Shown here piece after piece: positions 18,214 to 24,912 of a DNA stretch of 64,000 bases (position 1 is the first letter of the stretch; every line of letters begins with the position of its first letter). Source of the stretch: an uncultured Lachnospiraceae bacterium (GTDB lineage Bacteria > Bacillota > Clostridia > Lachnospirales > Lachnospiraceae); assembly GCA_910579805.1 (NCBI GenBank), contig CAJTWM010000006.1, forward strand, positions 62,001 through 126,000, read 5' to 3'. The notes beneath the pieces are model-generated. The model saw only the letters and a list, made by a program, of their open reading frames with translations, was not told where the DNA came from and did no database searches. Both the position numbers and the translations under genes were made by a program.

Positions 18214-19152
18214 TTACTCACTGCACCGTACCTGCAGCTCTTCCCACCGTTTGTCCACTTCCTTCTGGAACTCCACGATCAGGTCTTCGTTGCCGCGCAC
18301 AAACAAATGCCGGAAACGGCGTTGGGGACGCAAAAACTCTTCTACCGGAAGTTTATGCTTCGGCTCATAACTTAAGATCCATTTTCCGTCCACTACTTCA
18401 TACAGCGGCCAGTAACAGGTTTCTACCGCCTTCTTACACATATCCATAAGCGCGGAAGGTTCGTATCCCCACCCTCTCGGACAGGGAGAAAGAATATTTA
18501 GGAAAGCCGGACCCGGCGTATAGATCGCCTTTTCGGCTTTTACATGCAGATCCTTAAAATTACCGATAAAAGTCGTCTGTCCCACATAAGGAATATGATG
18601 TTCGGCCATTATGGCCGCCAGATCTTTCCTTATCTGCACTTTTCCGTTCGATTCCTTTCCCGCCGGCGTAGTAGTCGTGTCCGCGAACTGCGGCGTCGCG
18701 GAGGAGCGCTGGGTTCCGGTATTCATATAAGCGCCGTTGTCGTAGCACACATATACCATATCGTGCCCTCTCTCCATTGCGCCGGACAGAGACTGAAAAC
18801 CAATATCATAAGTGCCGCCGTCGCCGCCGAAAGTAATAAATTTATAATTCTCCTTGATCTTTCCCTTTCTCTTCAATACCCGGTAAGCCGTCTCCACGCC
18901 GGACAGGGTTGCTCCGGCATTTTCAAATGCATTATGGATATAACTGTCCTCATATGCCGTATAAGGATACATAAAGGAAGATACCTCCAAACACCCCGTG
19001 GCGTTGCCTATCACCGCCTTATCTTCCTCATGCAGCGCGCGTAAGACCGCCCTTACCGCGACCGTACCGCCGCAGCCCGCGCACATTCTATGTCCCGGCG
19101 CCAGCCGTTCCGGCTTATTCATGACCTCTTTCAAATTATATGCTGATTCCAT
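18214..19152 (-). CDS. porB: 2-oxoacid:ferredoxin oxidoreductase, beta subunit
   Basis: A 312-residue TPP-binding subunit. It has the CxxC cluster ligands in GHRMCAGCGG near residue 20, a further cysteine at NATGCLEV (about 52), and the TPP/Mg motif GGDGGTYDIGFQSLSGAMERGH followed by YDNGAYMNTG (about 110-150). With PorA, PorC and PorD it oxidises pyruvate or a branched 2-oxoacid to the acyl-CoA and CO2, passing electrons to ferredoxin. A VOR-type substrate cannot be excluded, but pyruvate is the default in gut Clostridia. Last gene of the four-gene operon. Confidence 0.93.
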   Translation of the reverse strand: MESAYNLKEVMNKPERLAPGHRMCAGCGGTVAVRAVLRALHEEDKAVIGNATGCLEVSSFMYPYTAYEDSYIHNAFENAGATLSGVETAYRVLKRKGKIKENYKFITFGGDGGTYDIGFQSLSGAMERGHDMVYVCYDNGAYMNTGTQRSSATPQFADTTTTPAGKESNGKVQIRKDLAAIMAEHHIPYVGQTTFIGNFKDLHVKAEKAIYTPGPAFLNILSPCPRGWGYEPSALMDMCKKAVETCYWPLYEVVDGKWILSYEPKHKLPVEEFLRPQRRFRHLFVRGNEDLIVEFQKEVDKRWEELQVRCSE

Positions 19153-19197
19153 TTGATAACCATACCTTTCTTTTCCATATCGTTTCTTCTATGCCGG

Positions 19198-20385
19198 TTA
19201 CTCTTTCCGAAGCCCGATATACTCATACATATCCGTTATTTCATGCTCTGACGAGAGTTTTTCCAGCTTACCGTAGACCTGTTCAAAATCTTCCACCGTA
19301 ATATCCCTGCCGCCAAGACCGTAAAAGTAATTTACCACATCCGCGCCTGCTTTTGCACGGTACAACGCCGCCTGCACTTCTGCACCCAAAGGGCCTCCCG
19401 TTGCGGCAAACATCTCCGATCGGTCCAAAACGGCAATCGCTTTTACATGGGCCAGCGCCGCCGCGATCTCTTCTTCCGGAAAAGGACGGAATATCCGGAT
19501 CTTTAACAGCCCTACTTTTTTTCCCGTTTCTTTTCGTATCTTGTCTACCGCCGCCTTGCAGGTTCCCGCTGCCGAACCGATGATAACAATGGCGTATTCC
19601 GCGTCCTCCAGACAATATTCTTCAAAGAAGCCATATCTTCTGCCGGTCATTTTTTCAAACCGGTCCGCCACTTCCAAAATCACCTTCCGGGCATTTTTCA
19701 TTGCTTCGCGCTGCCCGCGCTTTGTTTCCATATAATAATTCGATACCGCATAAGGCCCCACTGCCATCGGCTCTTTGGCATTTAAAAGATAGTGTTCGGG
19801 ATTCCTCTCTCCCACAAACTCCTTCACGGAATCAGTCTCTACTAAAAGGATATTTTCTACGCCGTGACTGGTAATAAAGCCGTCCTGACAGATCATAACG
19901 GGAAGCATCACGTCTTTATGCTCCGCGATCGGAAAGGCCTGCAAAAAGTTATCGTATACTTCCTGATTGGATTCCGCATAGATCTGTATCCATCCGCTGT
20001 CCCTTGCCCCCATGCTGTCGGAATGGTCGGCGTTGATATTGATCGGCCCGGACAGGGCGCGGTTAACCAGCGCCATGACGATAGGCAGCCTGTCCGAAGC
20101 CGCCACATATAATTCTTCCCACATCAGCGCCATACCGCAGGACGAAGTGGCCGTAAGCGCCCTTGCCCCCGCCGCGCAGGCTCCAAGAGTCGCGCTCATG
20201 GCGCTGTGCTCGCTCTCTACCGGAATAAACTCCGTATCCATTTCACCGTTTGCTATGTATGAGGCAACATACTGGGGTATCTCCGTAGACGGCGTAATAG
20301 GAAACGCCGGCATCACATCGGGTTCGATCTGTTTGATGGCATAAGCTACCGCTTCATTGCCGGATAAACGTTCTCTGACTGCCAT
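19198..20385 (-). CDS. porA: 2-oxoacid:ferredoxin oxidoreductase, alpha subunit
   Basis: A 395-residue subunit with FPITPSTEIPQYVA, the conserved substrate/TPP pocket entry (about residues 28-41), VESEHSAMSATLGACAAGAR, and ATSSCGMALMWEEL. It forms the catalytic heterodimer with PorB. The C-terminal DRSEMFAATGGPLGAEV motif is typical of domain II. It follows porD with no gap (one base between stop and start), confirming a tight operon. Confidence 0.94.
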   Translation of the reverse strand: MAVRERLSGNEAVAYAIKQIEPDVMPAFPITPSTEIPQYVASYIANGEMDTEFIPVESEHSAMSATLGACAAGARALTATSSCGMALMWEELYVAASDRLPIVMALVNRALSGPININADHSDSMGARDSGWIQIYAESNQEVYDNFLQAFPIAEHKDVMLPVMICQDGFITSHGVENILLVETDSVKEFVGERNPEHYLLNAKEPMAVGPYAVSNYYMETKRGQREAMKNARKVILEVADRFEKMTGRRYGFFEEYCLEDAEYAIVIIGSAAGTCKAAVDKIRKETGKKVGLLKIRIFRPFPEEEIAAALAHVKAIAVLDRSEMFAATGGPLGAEVQAALYRAKAGADVVNYFYGLGGRDITVEDFEQVYGKLEKLSSEHEITDMYEYIGLRKE

Positions 20386-20682
20386 TTATTTTCCCTCCTT
20401 CATCGTGATCGCATCAAAAGGACATACTTTGGCGCAAATGCCGCAGCCCTTGCAATGATCATAGTCAAACTCTTCCCTCATCTTGTCTTTTACCGGTATG
20501 GACGAATCCGGACAAGCCGGCGTACACAAAAGACACTGCCTACATTTTTCTTTATCCCAAACGGGCGTGGAAGTACGCCATTCACCTGTGCAAAACTCCT
20601 TAGAGGTAGCCGCTTCAAAAATTTTATTTCCTTCCGTTATGTCCTGCCACGGACTTTTTTCATTGATCTTATCGCTTATCAT
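20386..20682 (-). CDS. porD: 2-oxoacid:ferredoxin oxidoreductase, delta (2x[4Fe-4S]) subunit
   Basis: A 98-residue ferredoxin-like subunit. Two cluster-binding motifs are visible: CRQCLLCTPACPDS (about residues 47-60) and CKGCGICAKVCPFDA (about 77-91). It relays electrons from the PorA/PorB active site to external ferredoxin. It lies between porC and porA. A partial dispersed repeat carrying CAGATGGGAG is found just upstream. Confidence 0.95.
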   Translation of the reverse strand: MISDKINEKSPWQDITEGNKIFEAATSKEFCTGEWRTSTPVWDKEKCRQCLLCTPACPDSSIPVKDKMREEFDYDHCKGCGICAKVCPFDAITMKEGK

Positions 20683-20754
20683 CGTATCCTGCCTTTCTGA
20701 TCCCTTACGATCTCATCTTTGCTCCCATCTGTCTGCTTTAACAGTTTGTGTCAT

Positions 20755-21336
20755 TTAACGGGCCACTTCTGCAAAAGCAAGCTCTAATGCCCGCATATTC
20801 CCGTCGATCACCTCAGGCTTTTTTGCGAACTTATGCGCAAAAGACGCCTGCATTTCCCTTAAAAAGTCTTTCTGGTCCATGACCCCCGATACCGCCACTA
20901 CCGCCGCAAGCATGGGGCTGTTCGGATAATTTTTCCCCAGCGCCTTTATGGAGATTGCTTTCGCATCCAAAGTATAGACCGCCCCCTGAAAGCCTCCCAG
21001 CAAAGGCAGGATCTCTTCCTTTTTCTTTTCCGTATTGATAATGAGCGCCCCCTCTTTCTTTAATCCGTGGGTTACATCGATGCTCTCCAACAGACTGTCG
21101 TCTACAACGGCTACAAGATCGGGATAGTAAATATTGGAATGGATCGTAACCGGTGCTTCGCTGATCCGGTTATATGCCGTGATCGGCGCACCCATACGTT
21201 CCGGCCCGTATTCCGGAAATCCCTGCACATATTTTCCGGTCTTAAACGCTACATCCGCCAACAAAAGAGCGGCTGTCTTGGCGCCCTGTCCACCCCGTCC
21301 ATGCCATCTGATCTCAATCGTGTTATCCATAATCAT
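20755..21336 (-). CDS. porC: 2-oxoacid:ferredoxin oxidoreductase, gamma subunit
   Basis: A 193-residue gamma subunit with the family start IEIRWHGRGGQGAKTAALLLA and GFPEYGPERMGAPITAY. It contributes to CoA binding and complex assembly. First gene of the operon porC-porD-porA-porB; transcription runs leftward on the minus strand. Confidence 0.94.
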   Translation of the reverse strand: MIMDNTIEIRWHGRGGQGAKTAALLLADVAFKTGKYVQGFPEYGPERMGAPITAYNRISEAPVTIHSNIYYPDLVAVVDDSLLESIDVTHGLKKEGALIINTEKKKEEILPLLGGFQGAVYTLDAKAISIKALGKNYPNSPMLAAVVAVSGVMDQKDFLREMQASFAHKFAKKPEVIDGNMRALELAFAEVAR

Positions 21337-21513
21337 CCTCCGTTCCTGCTCTGTCCGCCGTGTTCCGTCTCTCTTCCTCTCCCACCCGGTTTTTCTATCC
21401 GGTCCCTAAACGGACAGATACAAAAAGGCTTCTACCTCATATAGTAGAAGTCCGTCACTCTATTTCGTTATTGTGTTTACTTCTGTCCTGAACTTCCTTG
21501 TTCCTTCCTCCTT

Positions 21514-21707
21514 TAGAGCGTGTTTGAAAAATGCTTTCCGTCAGATGTGCGTCACAATTTGCGGGAAACTAAGAGCATAAATGCTCCACCAAATGAAGGG
21601 CGCATAACGGACTATGTAACCTGAATTTGGTATAAATACCGCGCAAATTGGGGAGTGCAGATGTCATGCCGTTAAAATGGCGGAAATGATTTTTCAAACA
21701 CGCTCTA
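21514..21707. mobile_element. MITE-1, copy 1
   Basis: A 194-bp non-coding element with perfect 19-bp terminal inverted repeats (TAGAGCGTGTTTGAAAAAT at the left, its complement ending at 21707). A diverged second copy sits at 63199-63404, with conserved blocks CTTTCCGTCAGATGTGCG, ACTAAGAGCATAAATGCTCC, AACCTGAATTTGG and GCAGATGTCATGCC. It has no coding capacity, so it must be moved by a transposase elsewhere. Confidence 0.8.
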
Positions 21708-21867
21708 GTGTCTTGTCTCGTTGATATTTGGCAAAACTACGCAGGATATTCGTTCAGCTGCAAGGCAGATTTTCAACGGCGTAGCGGTGGATACGGCTAG
21801 AAAATCTAACGCCGCAGATGCACGAATAGACAAGCAGGTTTGACTAATTATCAATGAGACAAGACAC
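21708..21867. mobile_element. MITE-2, TA-flanked miniature element
   Basis: A 160-bp palindromic element with terminal inverted repeats GTGTCTTGTCTCGTTGAT / ATCAATGAGACAAGACAC (one mismatch). It is flanked by TA on both sides (21706-21707 and 21868-21869), the target duplication of IS630/Tc1-mariner transposases. It landed exactly at the right end of MITE-1. No coding capacity. Confidence 0.75.
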
Positions 21868-21940
21868 TATCCAGCATGATTCCATGCCCAGACTAATAAC
21901 TATTTTAGTAACGGAAGATGCGGTTGTCAACAACTTTTGA

Positions 21941-21955
21941 CAAAACGATGTTTTC
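21941..21955. repeat. Left flanking direct repeat of the phage element
   Basis: CAAAACGATGTTTTC is repeated exactly at 33138-33152 on the other side of the element and again nearly (14 of 15) at 33153-33166. The core AAAAC-GAT-GTTTT is a palindrome, a kind of target preferred by IS30-family transposases. Confidence 0.75.
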
Positions 21956-21958
21956 AAA

Positions 21959-21982
21959 AAAGTTTAATATTAAATTGCAGTA
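21959..21982 (+). repeat. Left terminal inverted repeat of the phage element
   Basis: This 24-mer matches the complement of 33112-33135 at 21 positions; the inner 14 bases ATTAAATTGCAGTA are identical. It is the likely binding site of the element's own IS30-type transposase. Confidence 0.75.
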
Positions 21983-22205
21983 AGGGAAAAGTAAAAAATG
22001 CTTGACATTTCAAACCTTGTCTGAAACGGAGTAACTCTAATTGACGATGGTACAAGATGTTTTAGTTTGTTAGGGGACTGAAACCACTTTGTTAATTCGT
22101 TCAGGGTATTGATTTAATATAGCAAGGTTTCCCCTACTGCCATAGCGGGGCGGAAGGATGCAGAAAGACCGCCGGGTTTTATTTTTTTCCCGTGCGGTCT
22201 TCCGG
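21983..22205 (+). promoter_or_regulatory. Phage left-end non-coding region
   Basis: About 220 bp without a gene, at the start of the rightward phage transcription unit. It holds TTGACA-like hexamers (22002 and 22041) without a convincing -10, a short inverted repeat AAACCTTG/CAAGGTTT (22012 and 22123 regions), and a strong hairpin, AAGACCGCCGGG (22165-22176) with CCCG-T-GCGGTCTT (22189-22201). That hairpin sits just after the stop of the minus-strand small gene and probably terminates it. Confidence 0.5.
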
Positions 22206-22334
22206 TTAATAAGGTTTCTTTTTCATCTGTTTTACGAAATATTTTGCAAACAGAAAGAAAACGATCCATGAAAGCGGTGTCTCAAAAATAGCCGTGGTAA
22301 GCACCTGAGACACTTCAAAGAAGGCTGTTATCAT
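22206..22334 (-). CDS. Small phage membrane protein (42 aa), minus strand
   Basis: A 42-residue frame on the minus strand with a strong Shine-Dalgarno (AAAGGAGGGG) eight bases before its ATG. It has one hydrophobic stretch (about residues 20-34, LSWIVFFLFAKYF) and a basic tail (KQMKKKPY). It is followed by a terminator-like hairpin. It reads opposite to the structural operon. The function is unknown; small membrane proteins of prophages often act in immunity or superinfection exclusion, but nothing here shows that. Confidence 0.6.
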   Translation of the reverse strand: MITAFFEVSQVLTTAIFETPLSWIVFFLFAKYFVKQMKKKPY

Positions 22335-22475
22335 TCCTTCCCCTCCTTTCTCCGAAAAGGTAAATTATATATCACGGTAACAAATTACCTGTCCAATAAA
22401 ACGGACTTGGAGAACAGGCAGCAAAAAATAATGCAGTAGGCTATACGTAGCCGGAAAGAAAAGAGGAAAAGAAAA

Positions 22476-22808
22476 ATGAGCAAAGCACAGTATCAGGTAG
22501 TAGGAATCAAAGGTGCAGTAAGCACAAAATCAAACAGGAAATGCTGGACGATCCATTTTGCCGGGGATTTCACGCCGTATGAAATGGAGAACTGTGAATG
22601 TGACGGAAAAAGCACGTTCAATGAGTTTACCTATACGGATTATGACGTACATATCAACGATATAGTGGAACTGGACTATACGAAAGGCTTTCAGGACAAG
22701 GCAACCCTTTCGGGCATCACTGTAATAAGAAGCCCCTACTATGAAAAACTAAGGGCACAGGAAACGGCAAAGCAGCAAGCAGCGGAAAAGCCTGCCGGAA
22801 GTAAGTAA
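22476..22808 (+). CDS. Phage protein, possible ssDNA-binding protein (pV-like)
   Basis: A 110-residue soluble, mainly beta-predicted protein (QYQVVGIKGAVSTKSN at the start, IVELDYTKGFQDKATLSGITVI about residues 68-89) with a Lys/Ala/Gln-rich tail. It is the first gene of the rightward operon. Filamentous phages encode a small OB-fold protein that coats the single-stranded genome before packaging, usually near the start of the structural cluster. Its size, position and tail suit that role, but I see no diagnostic motif, so this is inference. Confidence 0.55.
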   Translation: MSKAQYQVVGIKGAVSTKSNRKCWTIHFAGDFTPYEMENCECDGKSTFNEFTYTDYDVHINDIVELDYTKGFQDKATLSGITVIRSPYYEKLRAQETAKQQAAEKPAGSK

Positions 22809-22872
22809 CAGGATCTAACAGTATATATGGATACCGGCATCATAGCCCGTACAGAACAAGGAGGGAAGGTCA

Positions 22873-23097
22873 TTGGATTACATTACTATACTTGCGGTAA
22901 CCGGTGCATTCGGCTATATCCTGTACCGCAGACATAAAAAGAAGCCATCCGTCACAGTTATAGAAGAAAAGTGCGAAAAAGCAGGAAACAGGAAAGAAGC
23001 GGACCTGCTGGAAGTACTTGAAATACTGGTGGCAAAGCTGGAAATACTGATTTCACGTCAGGAGGGAAAAAAGGATGGAACTGACAGAAGCACTTGA
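22873..23097 (+). CDS. Small phage membrane protein (74 aa)
   Basis: Begins at a TTG with AAGGAGGGAAGG just upstream. One N-terminal membrane span (ITILAVTGAFGYILY, residues 4-18) is followed by a basic patch (RRHKKKP) and a Leu/Glu helical region (LLEVLEILVAKLEIL, about residues 45-59). By position it may be a minor virion or assembly protein; I do not recognise it. It overlaps the next gene by 23 bp. Confidence 0.65.
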   Translation: MDYITILAVTGAFGYILYRRHKKKPSVTVIEEKCEKAGNRKEADLLEVLEILVAKLEILISRQEGKKDGTDRST

Positions 23098-23215
23098 GAT
23101 ACTGTCAGAATACCGGGAAACGGTAACCTACCTTCTGACCGGACATATTGACAGTTACGATGCATCAAGGGTGGATGAAGCCATAAGGGAAGTAACATCC
23201 TACCTTGAAGAATGA
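23075..23215 (+). CDS. Small phage protein (46 aa)
   Basis: A 46-residue acidic helical protein (starts MELTEALEILSEYRETV). AAAAAAGGATG places its ATG close behind GGAGGG inside the preceding gene. Its stop overlaps the next start (ATGA at 23212-23215), a sign of coupled translation. Function unknown. Confidence 0.6.
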   Translation: MELTEALEILSEYRETVTYLLTGHIDSYDASRVDEAIREVTSYLEE

Positions 23216-23781
23216 GAGGGAACGGCATGGGACAGACAGTAAGCGGAAACACGGTAAGCGGAAATGACATCCCTCCTGCCGTCCTTCCGGCTGAAAACAT
23301 CACAAATAACAATACATACATGATTGACAATACGGCAGTCTGTGATCTGCTCGCTGCACTTTTGCAGGAAGAAACCAGACAGAATGAAACACTTACGCAA
23401 CTTAGTACAGTCATACAGACGGTTTCAGAAAACCTTGAAAAAAGCGGCATATATGGGCATTTACGGGATCAGGTTTTGGCTGAGGGTACAGAACCGGAAA
23501 CCGGGCTGGAGGCAGAACCGGAAACCGATCCCTGCCTGCCTTATTTTGACGGCATTCTTGAGGAAATAAGCGGCATCAGCAGGACGGTAAGCGGAAACAA
23601 CGCACTGCTAACCAGCATGGACGGCACGGCATCCGCTCTCCATGAAGCATACACGGAACAGGCAGAAAAGAACATAGAAACCGTAAGCCACAAACTTTCA
23701 TTAGGGTATACCCTGCTTTTTGCAACTGCCTTCATAGGAGGCCTTGTTATTGCAAAGATCGTATGGGGAAGAATGAGGTAA
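23212..23781 (+). CDS. Phage protein with C-terminal membrane anchor (189 aa)
   Basis: An N-terminal soluble part with three TVSGN(T/D/N) motifs (two near residues 9-18, one near 124) and long helical stretches (LAALLQEETRQNETLTQLST), then one C-terminal membrane span (about residues 166-183, LGYTLLFATAFIGGLVIA) and a short basic end. No signal peptide. The repeated pentapeptide and anchor suggest a structural or assembly protein of the virion base. Unrecognised. The first ATG overlaps the upstream stop; an ATG five codons in is an alternative. Confidence 0.65.
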   Translation: MRGNGMGQTVSGNTVSGNDIPPAVLPAENITNNNTYMIDNTAVCDLLAALLQEETRQNETLTQLSTVIQTVSENLEKSGIYGHLRDQVLAEGTEPETGLEAEPETDPCLPYFDGILEEISGISRTVSGNNALLTSMDGTASALHEAYTEQAEKNIETVSHKLSLGYTLLFATAFIGGLVIAKIVWGRMR

Positions 23782-23785
23782 ACAT

Positions 23786-23935
23786 ATGGAACAACTTATA
23801 CAACAATATGCAGCATCCCTTACCATCCCGATCCTATGCCTTGGCATTGTATTAGGGTTCGGCGCTGGTACACTGGTGCAATTTTTATCATACGGTATTT
23901 TCAAGGCCATAAGCCTTGTCAATATAAATAAATAG
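23786..23935 (+). CDS. Small hydrophobic phage protein (49 aa), possible minor coat protein
   Basis: A 49-residue protein, hydrophobic over residues 9-40 (ILCLGIVLGFGAGTLVQFL), lying immediately upstream of the major coat gene. In Ff phages two very small hydrophobic minor coat proteins (pVII, pIX) lie directly before the major coat gene. The match in size and place supports the same role, by inference. Confidence 0.6.
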   Translation: MEQLIQQYAASLTIPILCLGIVLGFGAGTLVQFLSYGIFKAISLVNINK

Positions 23936-23972
23936 TTCCCGGGGACGGGAACGGAAAGGATAGGTAGAGCGT

Positions 23973-24170
23973 ATGTATACTGGACTGGCAACAGGGGTAT
24001 CGAGCCTCGTAACGGAAGCACTGAAGACAGCATTCAGCGGTGCAGTTTCAAGTGTCCTCGCGGATGTAGGGGCGATGATGAGCTTAGCACTCCCCGCGGC
24101 GCTGACGATCACGGGCGGCTTTCTTGCCATCAGGCTCGGGATCAAGTTCTTTAAGAGCGTGGCCAACTAG
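23973..24170 (+). CDS. Putative inovirus major coat protein
   Basis: A 65-residue protein with an amphipathic N-terminal part (LATGVSSLVTEALKTAF), a central hydrophobic span (about residues 36-53, MSLALPAALTITGGFLAI) and a basic C-terminus (RLGIKFFKSVAN) that would face the DNA inside the filament. This is the standard architecture of filamentous-phage major coat proteins. There is no cleavable signal peptide with basic N-region, so insertion would be YidC-type as in Pf3. A terminator hairpin follows directly, as is usual for this highly expressed gene. Confidence 0.78.
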   Translation: MYTGLATGVSSLVTEALKTAFSGAVSSVLADVGAMMSLALPAALTITGGFLAIRLGIKFFKSVAN

Positions 24171-24180
24171 GCAGGAAAAG

Positions 24181-24204
24181 AAGGGGCATTACAGCCCCTT
24201 TCTT
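24181..24204 (+). terminator. Terminator after major coat gene
   Basis: AAGGGGC (24181-24187), a 6-nt loop, and GCCCCTT (24194-24200), followed by a T-rich stretch. Placed 10 bp after the coat stop codon; it would give high coat and lower downstream expression. Confidence 0.75.
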
Positions 24205-24240
24205 CATCCCTGATACATATGCGGAAAAGAAGGGACAGGC

Positions 24241-24609
24241 ATGGAACTTACAGTAAACTTACAGGAAATATTCAAGCCGGAGAATTTTGAAATATTGTCT
24301 TGTTTTGCGGGCATGGTGCTTGCTTTCGGATTTTTTGGCGCAATGGCCTATGACCTTGCAAAGAATGTCATAATGACGCTGGAAGAGCTGGCCGGCGCGG
24401 CCATTGACCTTGCTTACAGACATACAAAACATTACAGGAAGAGAAATGTAAAAACGCTGGTCTGCCATAACAGATGCAGGGATCTGATAGAAAGAATGTG
24501 GGACGGCGGCAAGCTAAGCAATGGCGAATATGCCTTCCTGCTCAATGGCATAGAGGGGCAGAAAAACAGGCAGTTAAAAGGGGTGTGGGAGTTAAACAGT
24601 GACCGGTGA
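24241..24609 (+). CDS. Phage membrane protein (122 aa)
   Basis: One membrane span near residues 19-40 (LSCFAGMVLAFGFFGAMAYDLA), then a basic helical region (HTKHYRKRNVK) and a C-terminal soluble part with CHNRCRDLIERMWDGGKLSNGEY. It lies between the coat gene and the pIII-like gene. Unrecognised; possibly an assembly factor or a minor virion protein. Confidence 0.65.
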   Translation: MELTVNLQEIFKPENFEILSCFAGMVLAFGFFGAMAYDLAKNVIMTLEELAGAAIDLAYRHTKHYRKRNVKTLVCHNRCRDLIERMWDGGKLSNGEYAFLLNGIEGQKNRQLKGVWELNSDR

Positions 24610-24675
24610 AATTCGAAAAAGACAAGAGGAAAGTCCAAATGCCCGGAGAACGGGAAAACAAAAAAAACTGAATAT

Positions 24676-24704
24676 TTGAAACTGTCTTCATAATGTGGTA
24701 CACT
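24676..24704 (+). promoter_or_regulatory. Promoter of the moron-like small gene
   Basis: TTGAAA (24676-24681), a 17-bp spacer and TACACT (24699-24704) just before the 47-residue gene, inside an AT-rich stretch that differs from the surrounding operon. Confidence 0.55.
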
Positions 24705-24728
24705 ACCCTACAAAAGGGGGTGTAATTA

Positions 24729-24872
24729 GTGCTATTGGCTTTTGGTGTACCTATGTATTTGATTTTGTATCTAGCAATGTCCTTTTTATTTTTAGTTCCT
24801 GTTGTTATAGGTATAGGATTAACTATTTATTTTATTTTCAAATATGGATTAAAAAAGAGGAAAGACAGGTAA
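24729..24872 (+). CDS. Small membrane protein (47 aa), moron-like
   Basis: Starts at GTG behind AAAAGGGGGTG. Almost all of residues 1-37 is hydrophobic (AFGVPMYLILYLAMSFLFLV...), followed by a basic end (KYGLKKRKDR). It has its own promoter and a perfect terminator and sits in an AT-rich island between structural genes. That arrangement resembles a phage moron: a foreign gene expressed from the prophage, often for host benefit or superinfection exclusion. Function unknown. Confidence 0.6.
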   Translation: MLLAFGVPMYLILYLAMSFLFLVPVVIGIGLTIYFIFKYGLKKRKDR

Positions 24873-24892
24873 AAACAACCTGTCTTTTTTAA
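24861..24892 (+). terminator. Terminator of the moron-like unit
   Basis: Perfect 10-bp stem AAAGACAGGT / ACCTGTCTTT with a 7-nt loop, followed by T residues. It overlaps the last codons of the 47-residue gene. Confidence 0.88.
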
Positions 24893-24912
24893 TACTCTGA
24901 AAGGGGGAAAAT

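Noticed and set aside
21941..21955. The flanking repeat as a XerCD dif site
   Set aside because: It lacks the 11-6-11 dif layout and does not resemble the Firmicutes dif consensus; the IS30 transposase explains integration better.
22058..22085. GTTTTAGTTTGTTAGGGGAC followed by TGAAAC looks like a CRISPR repeat
   Set aside because: It occurs once only, with no spacers, no second repeat and no cas genes. The likeness to the GTTTTA...GAAAC pattern is probably chance.
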